This document shows, piece by piece, positions 46,124-58,208 of a stretch of 64,000 bases of DNA. Each line of letters begins with the position of its first letter. Within the stretch, counting starts at the first letter, position 1. The notes below the pieces were generated by a model. It did not search any database. It saw only the letters and a list, made by a program, of their open reading frames with translations, and was not told the DNA's origin. Made by a program: the position numbers and the translations under genes. The stretch is taken from positions 682,001 through 746,000 of the forward strand of contig QYRS01000014.1 of assembly GCA_006503535.1 (NCBI GenBank), written 5' to 3'. The DNA is from Arthrinium phaeospermum (taxonomy: Eukaryota > Ascomycota > Sordariomycetes > Amphisphaeriales > Apiosporaceae).

Positions 46124-47429
46124 ATGGCGGATGCTAAATATGCGCTTCCCTCCGAGGAGAAGGTGGACCAGGCAACGTTTCTTGTAAGTATAGAGTCCAA
46201 TGAGTAACTAAAATGGCCCTCTTACTGATCCTTACAGACTACCACCTGGGCTGTGACGGCGGTCTCAGCGACATTCCTCATCGCCCGGGTGTGGATCCGC
46301 CTCAAGTCCGACTCGCGACTCCGTCTGGACGACCACCTCGTCCTCGCGGCCTGGCTGATGCTCCTGCTCTCGGCCGTGCTGTGGGAGATCAAGGGCGGCC
46401 TCCTCTACTGGATGTACGACGTGCAGTACGGCCGGCGCCCGCCCTCGCCGGAATTCGTGCCGGCCTACGCCACCTTCATGCCCCTCGTCTTCGTCTGGAG
46501 CGCGCTCTACCCCTCGTGCCTCTGGGCCGTCAAGTTCTCCTTCCTCGTCTTCTTCCGCCGGCTCGGGTCCAAGGTCAGCCAGGACAAGGGCTGGTGGTGG
46601 GCCGTCTTCGCCGTCACCGCGTGCGGCTGGGTCGTCAGCGTGGCCGACATTGACTTTCGCTGCACGCTGGCCGACATCGCGTATATCATGAGTGAGCCGT
46701 TTGCCCCCAAAAGAGGAAATTGCCGCTGCTTACTGACCCACTTGAGCAGGCCAATGCCCCAGAAAGGAGCATGTCCGGTATCAGGATGTGGGGATTTATG
46801 TCAACTTGGTTATCGATATCATTACCGATTTGCTCATTCTATCCATACCTTTCCGGATGCTCTGGAATGTTCGGATCCCTTTGCATAAAAAGGTCGCGCT
46901 GTTGGGAGTCTTCTCTTTGACCATTATCATCATGGTTGTCGCCGTCATCCGCGTTGCCTTTATCCGAGGATTCGGTGTTGGGTTGGGAGAGCAGACCGCC
47001 ACGACGGAGTGGCTGTTCCTCTGGTCTTATGTTGAGATGGCCGTGGCTGAGTCGTGGCGTTTCCTTTATTTCCAGGGTTTCCTTCCCAGGGATTTGACTA
47101 ACACGGGCCCCAAAGCAATTATTATCGCCTGCACTGCATCCTTTCGACAGCTCTTCGTCTTCAACAAGAAGCAGCAGACCCAAAGGACAGCCAATGGTCA
47201 TCGAAGCTTCCTGAAAGGCCTCGGTTTAAGCCGTCTTTCACCCGAAAAGGGCAAGAACGAGTATCTGTACCAGCAATGTGCCCACGATCCCGAGGGCTTG
47301 GTTGATGGTACCCCCGGGCACCTCATTACGCCACTCGAATCTGTATACGTTCAGAGAACCTTTGACGTTACTAGTGCGAGATCTACACCTGGTGCATATG
47401 CTAAGTTGGATACGTCGTATAAGGGGTAA
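46124..47429 (+). CDS. fungal rhodopsin-like 7TM membrane protein (paralogue 1)
   Basis: Exons 46124-46183, 46238-46691 and 46750-47429 give 397 residues. The body has about seven hydrophobic helices and the family's usual pieces: WAVTAVSATFLIARVWIRLK, LDDHLVLAAWLMLLLSAVLW, a DVQYGRRPP loop, LYPSCLWAVKFSFLVFFRRL, a Cys-bearing SQCPRKEHVRYQD turn, DIITDLLILSIPFRMLW and IIIACTASFRQLFVF in the last helix. The tail is hydrophilic. This is the fungal rhodopsin domain common in PTH11-like and cluster-associated membrane proteins; it lacks the retinal lysine signature of true opsins. Biochemical roles are mostly unknown. The last intron present in its paralogue at 54,275 has lost its GT donor here (47,050-47,115) and reads through in frame. 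Confidence 0.82.
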
Positions 47430-47570
47430 TATTTCGTGTTGGTACATGGTTATACGGTTGGATACTTTGCAGCCCATTGGACAGAAAATATCTGGAGGAA
47501 ATATTGTATAAACATTGTATAAACGTTATGTAGACTTTGAATAAACGTACAGGTGACGCGTTAGGATTAA

Positions 47571-49353
47571 TCACTGGGTCTTGGTGCATGTAAGCGTAAC
47601 CTGGTCTCCGTCCCTCAGCCTCACCAACATTTCGCAATCGACGTCGTTGACGCATTTCTCAAACCTCTTGTACGCCGCTTCGTCACTCTCCCCATCGTAC
47701 TTCTTCTTGATCGCCAGGCGGTGCGACTTCAACAGGCACGCCAACACGACCACCTCTTCCACCTCGGCCACCTTCTTCCCGGGACAAGCCTGCGGCCCCT
47801 CGCCCCACGGGATGAAGACGGTCTTGCTCGGGGTGATCAGCTCTTCTACGCTCATCGACCCGGCTGGTTCTGGACTCGCAATCCACCGGGACGGCCGCCA
47901 CTCGTCCGCGTCCGGCCAGAAGTCCGGGTGCGTCTGCACGGCGCGGAGGTTGACCGCGAAATTGATCCCGACGGGCACGGCCAGCGTTCGGTCGCCGATG
48001 CGCAGCGACTGCGCGTGGTTGCGCGTCACGGACGGCAAGGCCGGTACCGGCGGGTACAGCCGCAGGGTCTCGTACACGACGGCGCGGCAACGCTTCAGCT
48101 GCGGGTAGAGCGTCTTGTAGTCCCAGTCCTCGACTGTGGCGTATTCTTTGGTCGCGTGCTCGACCTCCTCCGCCACCCAGGCCTGGACGTCGGGGTGCGC
48201 CGCCAGGAGCAGGATGGCGAAGGCCGACATGTTGGCCGTCGAGTCGTGGCCGGCGAAGTTGATGACGAAGAGGTCCCCAAAGATCTCGTCCGCCGATAGT
48301 CCTCTCGCTTTCGCGGCTGTCTTTCCGTCGCCCGTTGTCACAGAGCTGATGGACGGGTGCTCGCGATGGTGCCGCTCGGCGGCGCGCACGAATGATGGCA
48401 TGATGGCGCCGGAGCTGGGCCGTCCCTCGTTGAGCGCTGCCGTCTCGTCGCCCAGTAGTTTGACCAGGTGCTTCTTGAACGCGATCCCGGCATTGCCGAT
48501 CCTGGCGTATTTTCCCGGCAGCTTGGTGAGAACGTGGAAGGGCACGAGCATGAGAAGGATGATGTTATCGAGGACCGTCATGAGGGAATCACGGTAGTCT
48601 CCCACCTCGTCGTCAACTGCGGGCTCGTCCGAGCCCCGGAAGTCGTAGTGAGACCCGAAACCGATGGCGGCAAGCACGTTCAGCGAGAGCATTCGGGTAT
48701 CGGCCTGGTAGCTCGGAATACCGACGCCCTCTTCAGACTTCGCGGTCCAGAAAGCCAGCATGCCTTGCGCCTGACGGAGGGACTCGTCCCAGACCGGCTT
48801 CATGAGGGTCTCGTTAAAGGGCGTGGCTACGGGCTTTCGGTGCCTCGGCCACTCCTCCCAGGAGGCGGTCGAAATGCACGGCCCGTACAGCTCCAGAAGT
48901 TCTGCGACGTTTTGTCAGTTCACGAGTTTTTCTCCCGAAAAGGAAACATGGGGCAGCCTTACTCAGCTCCGGACCGGGCCGCTGGAAGTCCCCGCGACGC
49001 GTCACCATGTCGAGGATGGCGTCGGGGTCGGCGACGTGCACGCAGATCTGCACCGGCGTCACCAGCGCCCAGACCGGGCCCAGCCGCACGTGCGCCTCGG
49101 CCCTGGCGGGCATGTACCACCCGCGCCGCGCGTAGCGGACGCAGGTCGGGTACGAGGACCACGGGACGGGGAGACGGTCGAGCACCTTCCAGACGTGCGG
49201 CTGGACGAGGATCCAGAGCAGATTGTTGACGTCGACGGGGAGCCGCACGACCGGCACGCCTAGACTGCGGGCCTTGCGGACGTTGGCCTCCAAGCAGACC
49301 AGCGTCCAGCCGGCGTAGGCCAATACCAAGCCGACGACGAAGTAGGCTAACAT
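47571..49353 (-). CDS. cytochrome P450 monooxygenase
   Basis: Two minus-strand exons, 49353-48963 and 48901-47571, give 573 residues, normal for a microsomal P450. The N-terminal anchor is LAYFVVGLVLAYAGWTLVCL. The I-helix oxygen-activation motif AGHDST lies near 346. The ExxR of the K helix is in YETLRLYPPVPALP. The RPSRW element follows, and the heme-binding loop FIPWGEGPQACPGKK places the axial cysteine near 503. It needs an ER NADPH-P450 reductase partner. Substrate and CYP family cannot be read by eye. It is divergent from the SDR gene across 0.78 kb and convergent with the 7TM gene 141 bp away. The single 61-nt intron is in phase (GPELK-LLELYG). Confidence 0.95.
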
Positions 49354-50134
49354 GATGGTAGAGGAATTCGAGTCTCTCTCTCTCGAAGATGTGCCGATAG
49401 AAGGGATGTCTACCTCGTGTTGTGTTGAGAAGTTTGAGGTCCTGGCAAGGAGGCGCCGGTGTAAGGGGCTAAATTAACTAGCGGCACAGTCAATCAGGCG
49501 CTGTTGTTGATATTACGAAAGCGAGGGATGACGAAACTTAGCGCGGTGAGCCTTCCGTAGTCTTTTCCTCTTTCTTTTCATCCCTTTCTTTCTCGACTTG
49601 TCCAAGGTACCGAAAGACGCATTTAAATGGATGTACAAGGGATGCAATGATGCACAGCCGGTCTGCCCCTCTGTAGATATGCATGTTGGCTGTTGGCTCA
49701 CGACCGACGCCAGTGGGTCGATTAGCGTACCCAGTCCGCCGGGCAGAACGCCGGTTCAAGACGGCAAATCAGACCTCGCAGATTGACCCGCGTAAGCGCT
49801 AGTTTTAATACCTAAGATTACGCCCCATCGAGCAAAGATCGGCTACCACTCCATCCGACATCTCTGCGCGGCTCCTGTGCCGCTGTAGGATGCCCAACCG
49901 GGGTGTACTTGCGTGACTATTATTAAGTAGTAGGTTCCTCCGAGCCCCTCAAAGAGCCCCACGTAGAACGGCGCAGTATTACTGCGGCTGGATTGGGACC
50001 GACCCCTGGTCGATATCTCCGAGTTTTCACTATTTAATTCTTTCGACTCATCGGTAATCCGTCGCCCCAGCTTACCGAAAGATAGCATAAACAACTCGGT
50101 CATCCCATTCATACGAAACAAACAGTCTGTTAAC
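49354..50134. promoter_or_regulatory. shared divergent promoter of P450 and SDR genes
   Basis: 781 bp separate the two starts and no coding frame is present. Both transcripts must begin here, so co-regulation is likely. No specific activator site was identified with confidence. Confidence 0.5.
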
Positions 50135-51146
50135 ATGGCGGAAACGAAGAAGACCTGGCTGATCACGGGCTGCTCCAGCGGCTTCGGCGAGCTCTTTGTC
50201 CGGAAGCTGCGGGCCGCTGGCGACAACGTGATTGCCACCGGACGCAACGCCAAGGTCAAGCTGGCGCACCTCGAGGACACCGGCGCCAAGATTCTAGACC
50301 TGGATGTGGCCGCCCCGGTGGACGTGATCGAAGCCACCATGGCGGAGGCGTGGGGCCTCTACCCGAACGGCATCGACGTCGTGGTCAACAACGCTGGCTA
50401 CATCATGACAGGGCTTTTCGAGGAGCTCAAGTAAGTGTTCCCGGTATGGAACCCCCATTTCCCAAGCCTTGGCTGACAGAATTGTACTACTAGGCAACAG
50501 GAACTGGAAGACATATTCAAGACCAACTTCCACGGCCCTCTGAACATCACCAGGGCTCTGCTTCCCAAGTTCCGTGCCAGGGGAACCGGGACATTGCTTT
50601 ACATGAGCTCTCAAGCGGGATGGCACGCGGATCCTACCGCGACCGGTTACTGCGCTACCAAGCACGCCCTGGAAGGTTCGTTGCTCGCCGGTCTTTCTTC
50701 CATAGAGTGACGTATGTCTCAAAAGCTATGTATGCTGACTGAATTCCCATCTAGCCGCGGTCGAGTGCATGACCCTGGAACTGGCCACCTTCGCGCCCGG
50801 GATCAAGGTGCACCTGATAGAGCCCGGGTACTTCCGAACACGGGCGTTTGGGAACATCAACTACGTGCCGACGCGCAACTCGGACTTTGCCGAGTACAAC
50901 GCCGCGGTCCGGGCGGGCGTGGAAAGCCAGCTGGGCAAAGAGCCCGGTGACCCCGACAAGGCCGTCGACATCATGATCGACCTGGTCAACGGCACGGGAG
51001 TGGCGGCCGGCAAGGAGGTGCCGCTGCGGGTGCCGCTTGGCAGTGATGGCTGGGGTCGGATCAAGGCCAAGTGCGAAAAGATGCTGGAGACGTGTCAGGC
51101 TTGGGAGGAGGTCGCCAAGAGCACCGATTATGCCAAGGAGTCTTAG
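50135..51146 (+). CDS. short-chain dehydrogenase/reductase (classical SDR)
   Basis: Three exons, 50135-50430, 50494-50675 and 50755-51146, give 289 residues. The NAD(P)-binding glycine motif TGCSSGFG is at 11-18. NNAGY is in the fourth strand region. The catalytic serine lies in YMSSQAGW (137-138), and Tyr151 and Lys155 form YxxxK in GYCATKHALE. The length and the PGYFRT segment fit the classical SDR group, typically NADP-linked oxidoreductases of alcohols and ketones. The protein is cytosolic and lacks a signal peptide. All introns are in phase and canonical. It shares a promoter region with the P450 and ends 110 bp from the convergent acyltransferase, so it is probably part of the same pathway. 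Confidence 0.94.
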
Positions 51147-51256
51147 AACATAGTAGAGGGCGGTGCCATTCAATCCATCGTATAACAGAGCCTGTGTAGC
51201 TAGGCAGACTTGACAAATATTCGTCGCGATTATTATAATTCCCTGCTCCTATGTGC

Positions 51257-52909
51257 TCATTTCTCGATCTGACAGCCCTCCCGAAGCTCCTTCAAAACTC
51301 GACCAAGCATATCATCAACAAACTGTTTCTCATAATAGCTCTGGTTGAAACAAGCCGACAAAGTAGGTTGGCCGTTCCAGGTCCACAGATGAAACTGGAT
51401 GTTTCGCCCCAACATCTCCGTCCCGATCCAAAAGTTCTTCACCTGTATCTTGGGCGATGCGTCAGCGCCGTACTCCGCCTGGATGCGGGAGTCGATGACG
51501 CCCAGGCTACTGAGGTCGGGCGTCTGCGCGGGCGGCCATCCCTTGGGCACCTATAGACTCTCGGTGTTAGCATTTACTCTATTTGAAGTGGACAGGATGT
51601 CCCAAGAGGGAGTAATGGAGATCTCCTCGGATAAACGGTTACTCCATCCCTCATGAGATACTGGGATAATATGGATTAAACAATAAAAGTCGCTTACCGG
51701 TGCTTGTACAATCGCCGAAACGCGACGTGTCAGTGCCTCTTCCAGTTCCAGCAAGCTCAACGTGCTATCCTCGCCCTCGCCGTCTTCTACTCTCAAAAAG
51801 TTGGCTGGGTCACGCCGGTAGGTTGCGCAGAGTTGGCTGGCGATTTCCGAGAACCCTTTCGCAGCGGCGTTGTCGACGCGCAGAGGGGGCCCATCCAAGT
51901 ACAGGCCGCACACCGGAAGAGCTGCGTTGGCGACTCCTAGGGCTGTAGAAGCAGCCTCTATAGTGGGTCGCAGATCAAAGGCCGAGAAGCACGCATACGA
52001 CCCGCTGCAGAGTGGATGCTGCGGGTAGGTAGCAGTGACACGTGCGATGGCGGCGTGTACGGCGCTTGTCACCGTGTAGCCATTCGCCCTGCAGGCTGCG
52101 CGCACTTGGGCTGTCGTCTGCGTGTCCAATCGGCCGACTGTGAACCCTGTCCGGTCGGGAACAGCTGCCTCGGAGTTGGGAAGGGTGGGCAAGGCAATGC
52201 TGGGCTGGCCTTGGAGGAAGTCGGCCACGAGTGCGTCGGCCGCTTTTTCCACCGCGGGGTCTTGCTCTCCATGCCGGATTGCTGGTCGTTGTGAGAGCAG
52301 CTTGGCAATCGACTCCAAGCTGGGGGCGAGGAGACGGTCTGGGGGCGGAGCAACGGACAGGTAGTGTTGCAGAGCGGCCTCGGGCCCGCCTTCCAATACG
52401 GTAGCTAATGCTGACAGAAACTCATGACCTAGTATCACCATGCCCGACCCGTCGACACGCCAGTGGTCGGATCGGATGAGGAGTTGCGACGAGGACGGGA
52501 CCCAGTAGCAGGTGGCTGTAGTTCGCGGACCGAGACCGGAAAGCAGCTCATCCATTCCGAGATCCTTGTCGCATGCCGTGAACGTCGTGTTAGCCCAGGC
52601 GCCGAGGTCCAACGGCCCGAGGGTCAGCCGCCTGGGTGGTGATGATTGCTGGTCATCGGCCTCTGTCGGAGGAGTTGTCACAACGGCGCCGAGGTGGGGC
52701 TGCGTCACTCGAAGGGCCTGCCATGCTTTCCGGAGCTGAGGGACCGGGTCGGTAACCGATGGGGAAAAGGCGAGATCCAAGATCAGGTGGATGGTCCAGT
52801 GGCCACGGTTGACTGGCCTTCCTTGGTCGGCGAGCCACACGAAGAACTTCTCCAGCGTGCCCAGTGGTCGACTGGCGGCCTCGGTGAAGTTGACATCTGT
52901 TGGCAACAT
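51257..52909 (-). CDS. HxxxD acyltransferase (trichothecene 3-O-acetyltransferase/condensation-like fold)
   Basis: Two minus-strand exons, 52909-51698 and 51550-51257, give 501 residues, typical for fungal CoA-dependent O-acyltransferases. The catalytic motif is HWRVD (His149, Asp153) in RSDHWRVDGSGMVIL. The second-half DFGWG motif of BAHD enzymes is not evident; the equivalent region reads NFWIGTEM and NIQFHLWTWNG, which is common in the fungal Tri101-like and NRPS-condensation-like branch. I chose the ATG at 52,909 (MLPTDVNFTEAASRPLG) as the first in frame. It would transfer an acyl group to a hydroxyl or amine of a small molecule; donor and acceptor are unknown. The context with P450 and SDR supports a tailoring role. 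Confidence 0.85.
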
Positions 52910-54274
52910 GGTGCTTAGATGATGGTTCAAGAAGCTATGATGTTTGCGTAAGGCTGTAGGGCAAAAAGAAAGAAACTCTACTTCCTGGGATACCCGTGTC
53001 CCACGTTAAGGATGGGCCGTGGGTTTGTCTGATACAACCGCGGCGGTTGTTTGGCGTGGCGGTGTTGACCATGTTGCATTACTGCCTCTGCAGCCCCTTG
53101 CGGATTCGGCAAAGCGTGCGGCGTGGTTATTAGTGCCAACAAGCTTGGCGCAGGACGGATCCCTCGCATGCTCCAGGGGGGTTTGATGTGCATTTGGCCC
53201 CCATGCACATTCTTTGCGGAATAAACCCGTTGGTTTTCCATTGGGTAAGTGAATGGTCTTGTCAGCAACAGTCCGCATGTGTCTACTTCAAGTTGATCAG
53301 CCTTGTCTGTACCACCCGACTTTGATTCCCATCACCTATTCGATTTCTGGTCTCTTGGTTTTCCTCATTGGCATGGCTGTCATTGCCAGCATAGAGCAGG
53401 AGGCTTATTGAGAATTATATCGTGTTGAAACCCATATTGCCCCAGTATCTTCCTTGACGCTTCAGTATGTGCGATCTTTTGCTACAGTGTTCGAACAGGG
53501 ACGAAGAGCCCCCAATGTCAAGTTAGGCCAGGCCAAGATATATGGCAAATATTGAGATTCCCAATGCATGCACGTAGCCACCTCCTCGGCATGGCCATTT
53601 AAACTGGGCGCAGACCCGAGTCAAAAAGCAGGCGGGAAGAATTTGCCGAGGGGATATTGGGGTACACGCATTCGCCAAGTGTGTAAGAGGTTAGCGATTG
53701 GATATAAAATAGTCGAGCCAACCATTTTGGAGGGCCCCCATAGTCCTTCTTCCCTCCCTTTTCCTTCATTGTCTCTATGCTGATAGGAAGACTTTCTGCA
53801 ATGGAACCAATCCATACAATCAACGCGACTCTGACGATGTGTCACAGGCGGACTCCATATCCGACGGAGCTTTATTGCTTACCGCAGCCCTATTGTAACC
53901 CTCCGAGAATAACCAGGCAATCATTTAACTTTCTGCTCCTCTGCTTGATGAATACACCATCACGCCCATCGTCAAAGACCAAATGAAATGATGTCATTGC
54001 CGAATGGCAGGGCTGACGCTAGAACCCCCGACTGGCTTACCACCATCAGACATCATCTTCGGGTTTCTACGCCTGATGCAACGATGCAACCAGTGGACCC
54101 CGATTTCTGCAGTCGGTTCGTATTGCGTTGCTTTCCTACGAAGAAGGCCCGAGTGATACTCACGGAAAGGATGTAACGTTCAGATATATAGCCCAACGGT
54201 CCACCTGAGAGCTATCCAAGCACATTCTCTCCAGTCTCCTCTAATACATTTGATGTTGTCCAGTCACCAAAACT
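52910..54274. other. divergent intergenic region, acyltransferase and second 7TM gene
   Basis: No coding-like frame. The promoters of both flanking genes lie here. Confidence 0.5.
54185..54191 (+). promoter_or_regulatory. TATA-like box of the second rhodopsin-like gene
   Basis: TATATAG lies 84 bp before the ATG, comparable to the box in front of the paralogue at 46,124. Confidence 0.4.
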
Positions 54275-55654
54275 ATGGCTGCATATGACTTTGTCCTCCC
54301 TTCCGACGTGCGAGTGAGCCAAACAACGTTTCTCGTAAGTAAAACAAATACCAATACGGAAGCCTTAAGAGTCCTCGTTGTCTAATCCATCGGCCATCGC
54401 GTTACTAGGCAGTAACCTGGGCCGTCACGGGAATATCCCTGCTGTTCCTCGCCGCCCGCCTGGTGATCCGGGCCCGAGCTTTCTCGAAGCTCCTCGCCGA
54501 CGATTACCTCGTCGTGGCCGCCTGGACCATGCTCTTCGCCTCGGCCGTCACCTGGCAGACGCAGGCGAGCACCCTGTACCGTTTCATCGACACGCTCTAC
54601 GGCCGGCGCCCGCCGGTCCCCGAGGTCGACGCGTTCAGGGCCATGGGGCCCGTCCTGCGGTTCAGCCTGGTCTGGCACATTCTGTTTTACACGTGTCTCT
54701 GGGCGGTCAAGTTCTCCTTCTTGGTCTTCTTCCGCCGGCTGGGGTTCAAGCTCAACCAGAACCGGACCTGGTGGTGGTGCGTCTTCGGCATCTCGCTCGG
54801 GGGGTGGATCGCTTGTATCGGCACGCTCGACTTCGAGTGCACGGTTGCTCCCGTGGCGCATATAATGGGTAGGTAGTCACCGGTATCCTCTTCCCATTCA
54901 AGACTTTCCGGGTCTCTGTTGACTGAATACTGTCCACATGACGTTGGGAGGGGGGAACAGTTGCGTGTCAGGAAAAGCTGCACACGTATGACTTTCAGGT
55001 GCTATACGCGAGTATGGCCATCGACATCCTGACCGACCTACTGATTCTGACGATTCCCTTCCGCATCCTCTGGGGGGTTCAAATCCCCTCACATAAGAAG
55101 GCCATCCTTCTGGGGGTCTTTTCGATCATCGTCGCGACCATGTGCGTTGCCATCATTCGGGTCGTCATGGTGGCCGGTGCGGGACCCGAAAAGCAGTCAC
55201 TGGGCTTGGATTGGATGTTCCTATGGTCCAATGTCGAGTCCGCGGCGAGTGAGTAATTACAACAACAGCCTTCCTATTCGAAAAAAAAACCCCCGATTGG
55301 AAACTGATCAAACATGCCTACTACCAAGCCATTATCGTCGCCTGTACCGCGTCTTTCCGCCAGCTCTTCGTCTTCAGCAGCAAGAAAAGGCGGGCGCAAA
55401 AGAAGTCGGCGCACCACCATCCCTGGTGGTCTCGCTCCAGTGACCGTGGGTCGCCCGGGGCGGGTGGCTCGAGTGAGCTCGAGCGTCGGGGACACCCTCA
55501 AGTAATGGAACGCTCTGTAGATGGGGGGTCTACCCATCCAATGGTGCCGCCGGGCTCGGTGCATGTAAAGCAAAGCTTTGAAGTCGTCAGTGGCCGTCCG
55601 ACACCAGAACAAGCCAAGCCGAGCTCTCCACGCTCAGGGCATGAGTTTGTCTAA
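54275..55654 (+). CDS. fungal rhodopsin-like 7TM membrane protein (paralogue 2)
   Basis: Exons 54275-54334, 54409-54868, 54961-55248 and 55329-55654 give 377 residues. Helical segments parallel paralogue 1: WAVTGISLLFLAARLVIRAR, DDYLVVAAWTMLFASAVTWQ, a TLYGRRPPVP loop, FYTCLWAVKFSFLVFFRRLG, DILTDLLILTIPFRILWGVQ and TIIVACTASFRQLFVF. As in the paralogue, exon 1 is exactly 60 nt and ends in TFL, and the introns fall at the same places and phases, showing duplication. The last intron here has a normal GTGAGT donor. The C-terminal tail is Ser/Gly/Arg-rich and hydrophilic. The protein lacks an opsin retinal site. The ligand or function is unknown. Confidence 0.85.
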
Positions 55655-58208
55655 TGGGATGCTCATCGAAAGCAGTCTTCCTATAGCGTTGGCCAACGAG
55701 GCAGTAGCCGCGGTTATGGGACTATTCTACGCATATTATTCGGAAACTCCCACTAGCCTAACCGCCACTAGCTTCAGCGGCAAATGTCATAAACGGTTAC
55801 TAAAGCTAGCCTTAAACTTAAGACCGATGCGGATGAAGTATCAGGGTCAAACCCTTTTCTAACTAAGATTCCGTTTCATGATACCAATTGGGTTTTGGTC
55901 CAGTACTACGATGATGGTTTCTAGTCGGAATTCAAGCTTCTATCAACACTAATGGGAGAATGAGCGTGGAGGTCCTTCTTTGCTGATGCCGAGCTCTTGA
56001 TGTGGGCAGTATGGAAAAGGGGGCATCGAGGGGCGGCGTTCGGTCGTATGAAAATGCGGCGATAGAACCCACTTCATCCGCGCCTTAGTTGCTCGCAGCT
56101 TAGCCGTGAGTTCTGTGGCTGGTGAGCTCCAATGACATTGTAACATCAACGTACCGACGACTAATCTAGTCGCCGTGTCACGAGTGTGCCTTCCTATGTG
56201 GGTCGGAAGCACGATTGGGAGTAGTAAACAGAAGTCTCCTATAGTAGATAGGTAGCCAAGTCTTTAGGAGTTTCGGCTTTGGGGTATTTCGGGGCTTGGA
56301 CCGAAATATCTGAAAATGGTTTGCTGCGAGCCCGTCAGCGTCACACCGACTATATGCGATTCATGCACAGGGAGAACAGTGCTGCTATGGTAACAGAAAG
56401 CTGGAGATACCACCTTGGCGAAAAGCTTCGTCATCCTGTTTGTAAAATGGGCCGGTGGTGACCTGATGCTGGCACAGAAAATAGAAAAGTGCCCACCGCT
56501 TGACCCCAGACAGCGCCAAGATAGTTGCTGTATTGCCATGTGGGTAGAGTGTGGAAGTTGCCGGCGCTGCCTGGCCATCACGATTTATCGCGAGCAAGGG
56601 CGACATGTGAGCAATGTGAAGTGCGGTTGCACTGAAATCTGCAGTACCACCTGCCGTTGAATGAGTGCATCGAGATCTTCCAGCTGTGGTACGATGCAGC
56701 GTCGCAGCAGCCATCTAAAACTCCCCGGTTGGCGGGCAATGATGCTCGAATTGGCCGGAGTATCCTCCGGTGCTGACTTATGATGTTCCCCTGGGCCTCC
56801 ACTATGGAATCTTGGGCGATCCACATCAATCTCGAAGAGCCCGAATGCGGCTAGGGTGAGAATGAACATGATCCCCATACGGCAACTCGTTCATCGAGTT
56901 ATGTAAGGCTAGCCCTTTCCCGCTCTGGCCTCCGTCTTCTCTGCATCCGCAGCTTAACTGAAAGCAGTAAACATGATTAACCATATTCGTATTAGCAAGC
57001 GATGCCACAAGAATGAGAGAGGCAGGAGCTCAGAGGCTGACGAGCATGATTTGTTTTTTTTTTGGAGGTGTGGTGGTAGGTGTGAAGAAAGTCCCGCTGC
57101 AAATTTTGTTGATCACCCTGGTCCTGTCAGATACTTCCCTTCAAGCCGGGGGGACTCGGGATCATTGCGAACAGGGGTCTCCCACGTCACATTCTTCAAC
57201 GTTTTCCCGGTAAAAGGGCTAGATCCCCAGCCTCAATGGTGTAGTGTGCATTGCAAATAGGTATGCCGACAGCGCCTGATAGCCTCGGGTTTCAACGACA
57301 GCTTTGGTGTCACCGCCCGACGACCTGGGCCGGCCAACGACTAAAGCCGGCCTAACGCATCCGCCCGTGGCCAGCGACATTAACTTTGGCCCAATACCCC
57401 AAGGCCGTGTTTCAGCCCAGTCGCCAGTGGATGCCGTCATCTTGCTGGTAGGGTGTGCGGACATTCCGGTTCTTGCTGTCGATCTCTCCCCTCGTTGGAC
57501 ATACAGACTCGCTTTTCAGGGCCAGACCCCCCCTGCAGCGTGCTCGTAATCTGCTCTTTTTAGAATTTCCCGCGATGCCACCCAGCAGGAGAATGACCTG
57601 GTTTCATTGTTGCGACACGCGAGAGCGCCCCCCGTAGTGGAGCGAAGTCGCGATCGATGTAACCGCAACCCCACAATCGTGCTTGCTGCACGATTCGGAG
57701 TCGCATTTTCGGAACCCCCCAGAGTACCATGTTTCCCATCCGAGATAAACAAGTTTCATGTTTACTATACGTGATACTGCCTTTGAGGGCTTTTTGTGCA
57801 ACCCCAATGCCAGCGTCGCAATTCGTCGTGATTGTCGAAACCCCCGGGGGACCACGGAGAGGAAGCTTGATAAGAGCGACCGCCGCCGCATTCGACTCCA
57901 GTCAGCGGCTCCGGTCTAGACTTTTAGAGGAGACTTGCTGCCCTCAACATAATCTCTCGGTGACTCTTCCAGCCTTACTGCTTTGGGCCAAGACTTACCT
58001 CCCACCCCTAGACACGAGGATCTGACTGGGCCGGCCATCACCCCCACTGGGATAGGATATAATAACACCGGCGCCCGCCCTCTTGCGAGAACTACCGATC
58101 GCCCCTAGCCTCTACCTAGTCCCGAGAATAGGATGTCCCTTGCCTTATAATACAGTCGAGGCTGTGTTATAAGCAGAAACAGCAACGCCCATCGGACTGC
58201 CCTCAGAT
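55655..58208. other. 2.5-kb intergenic region
   Basis: Several short frames occur, none with coding bias. A small hairpin, TATTTCGG/CCGAAATA, lies near 56,285-56,308. TTATAA-type boxes at about 58,144 and 58,167 precede the 7TM gene at 58,209. Confidence 0.45.

Noticed and set aside
49740..49775. Possible tRNA T arm (GCCGGTTCAAGACGGC)
   Set aside because: No matching A box, acceptor stem or Pol III terminator nearby.
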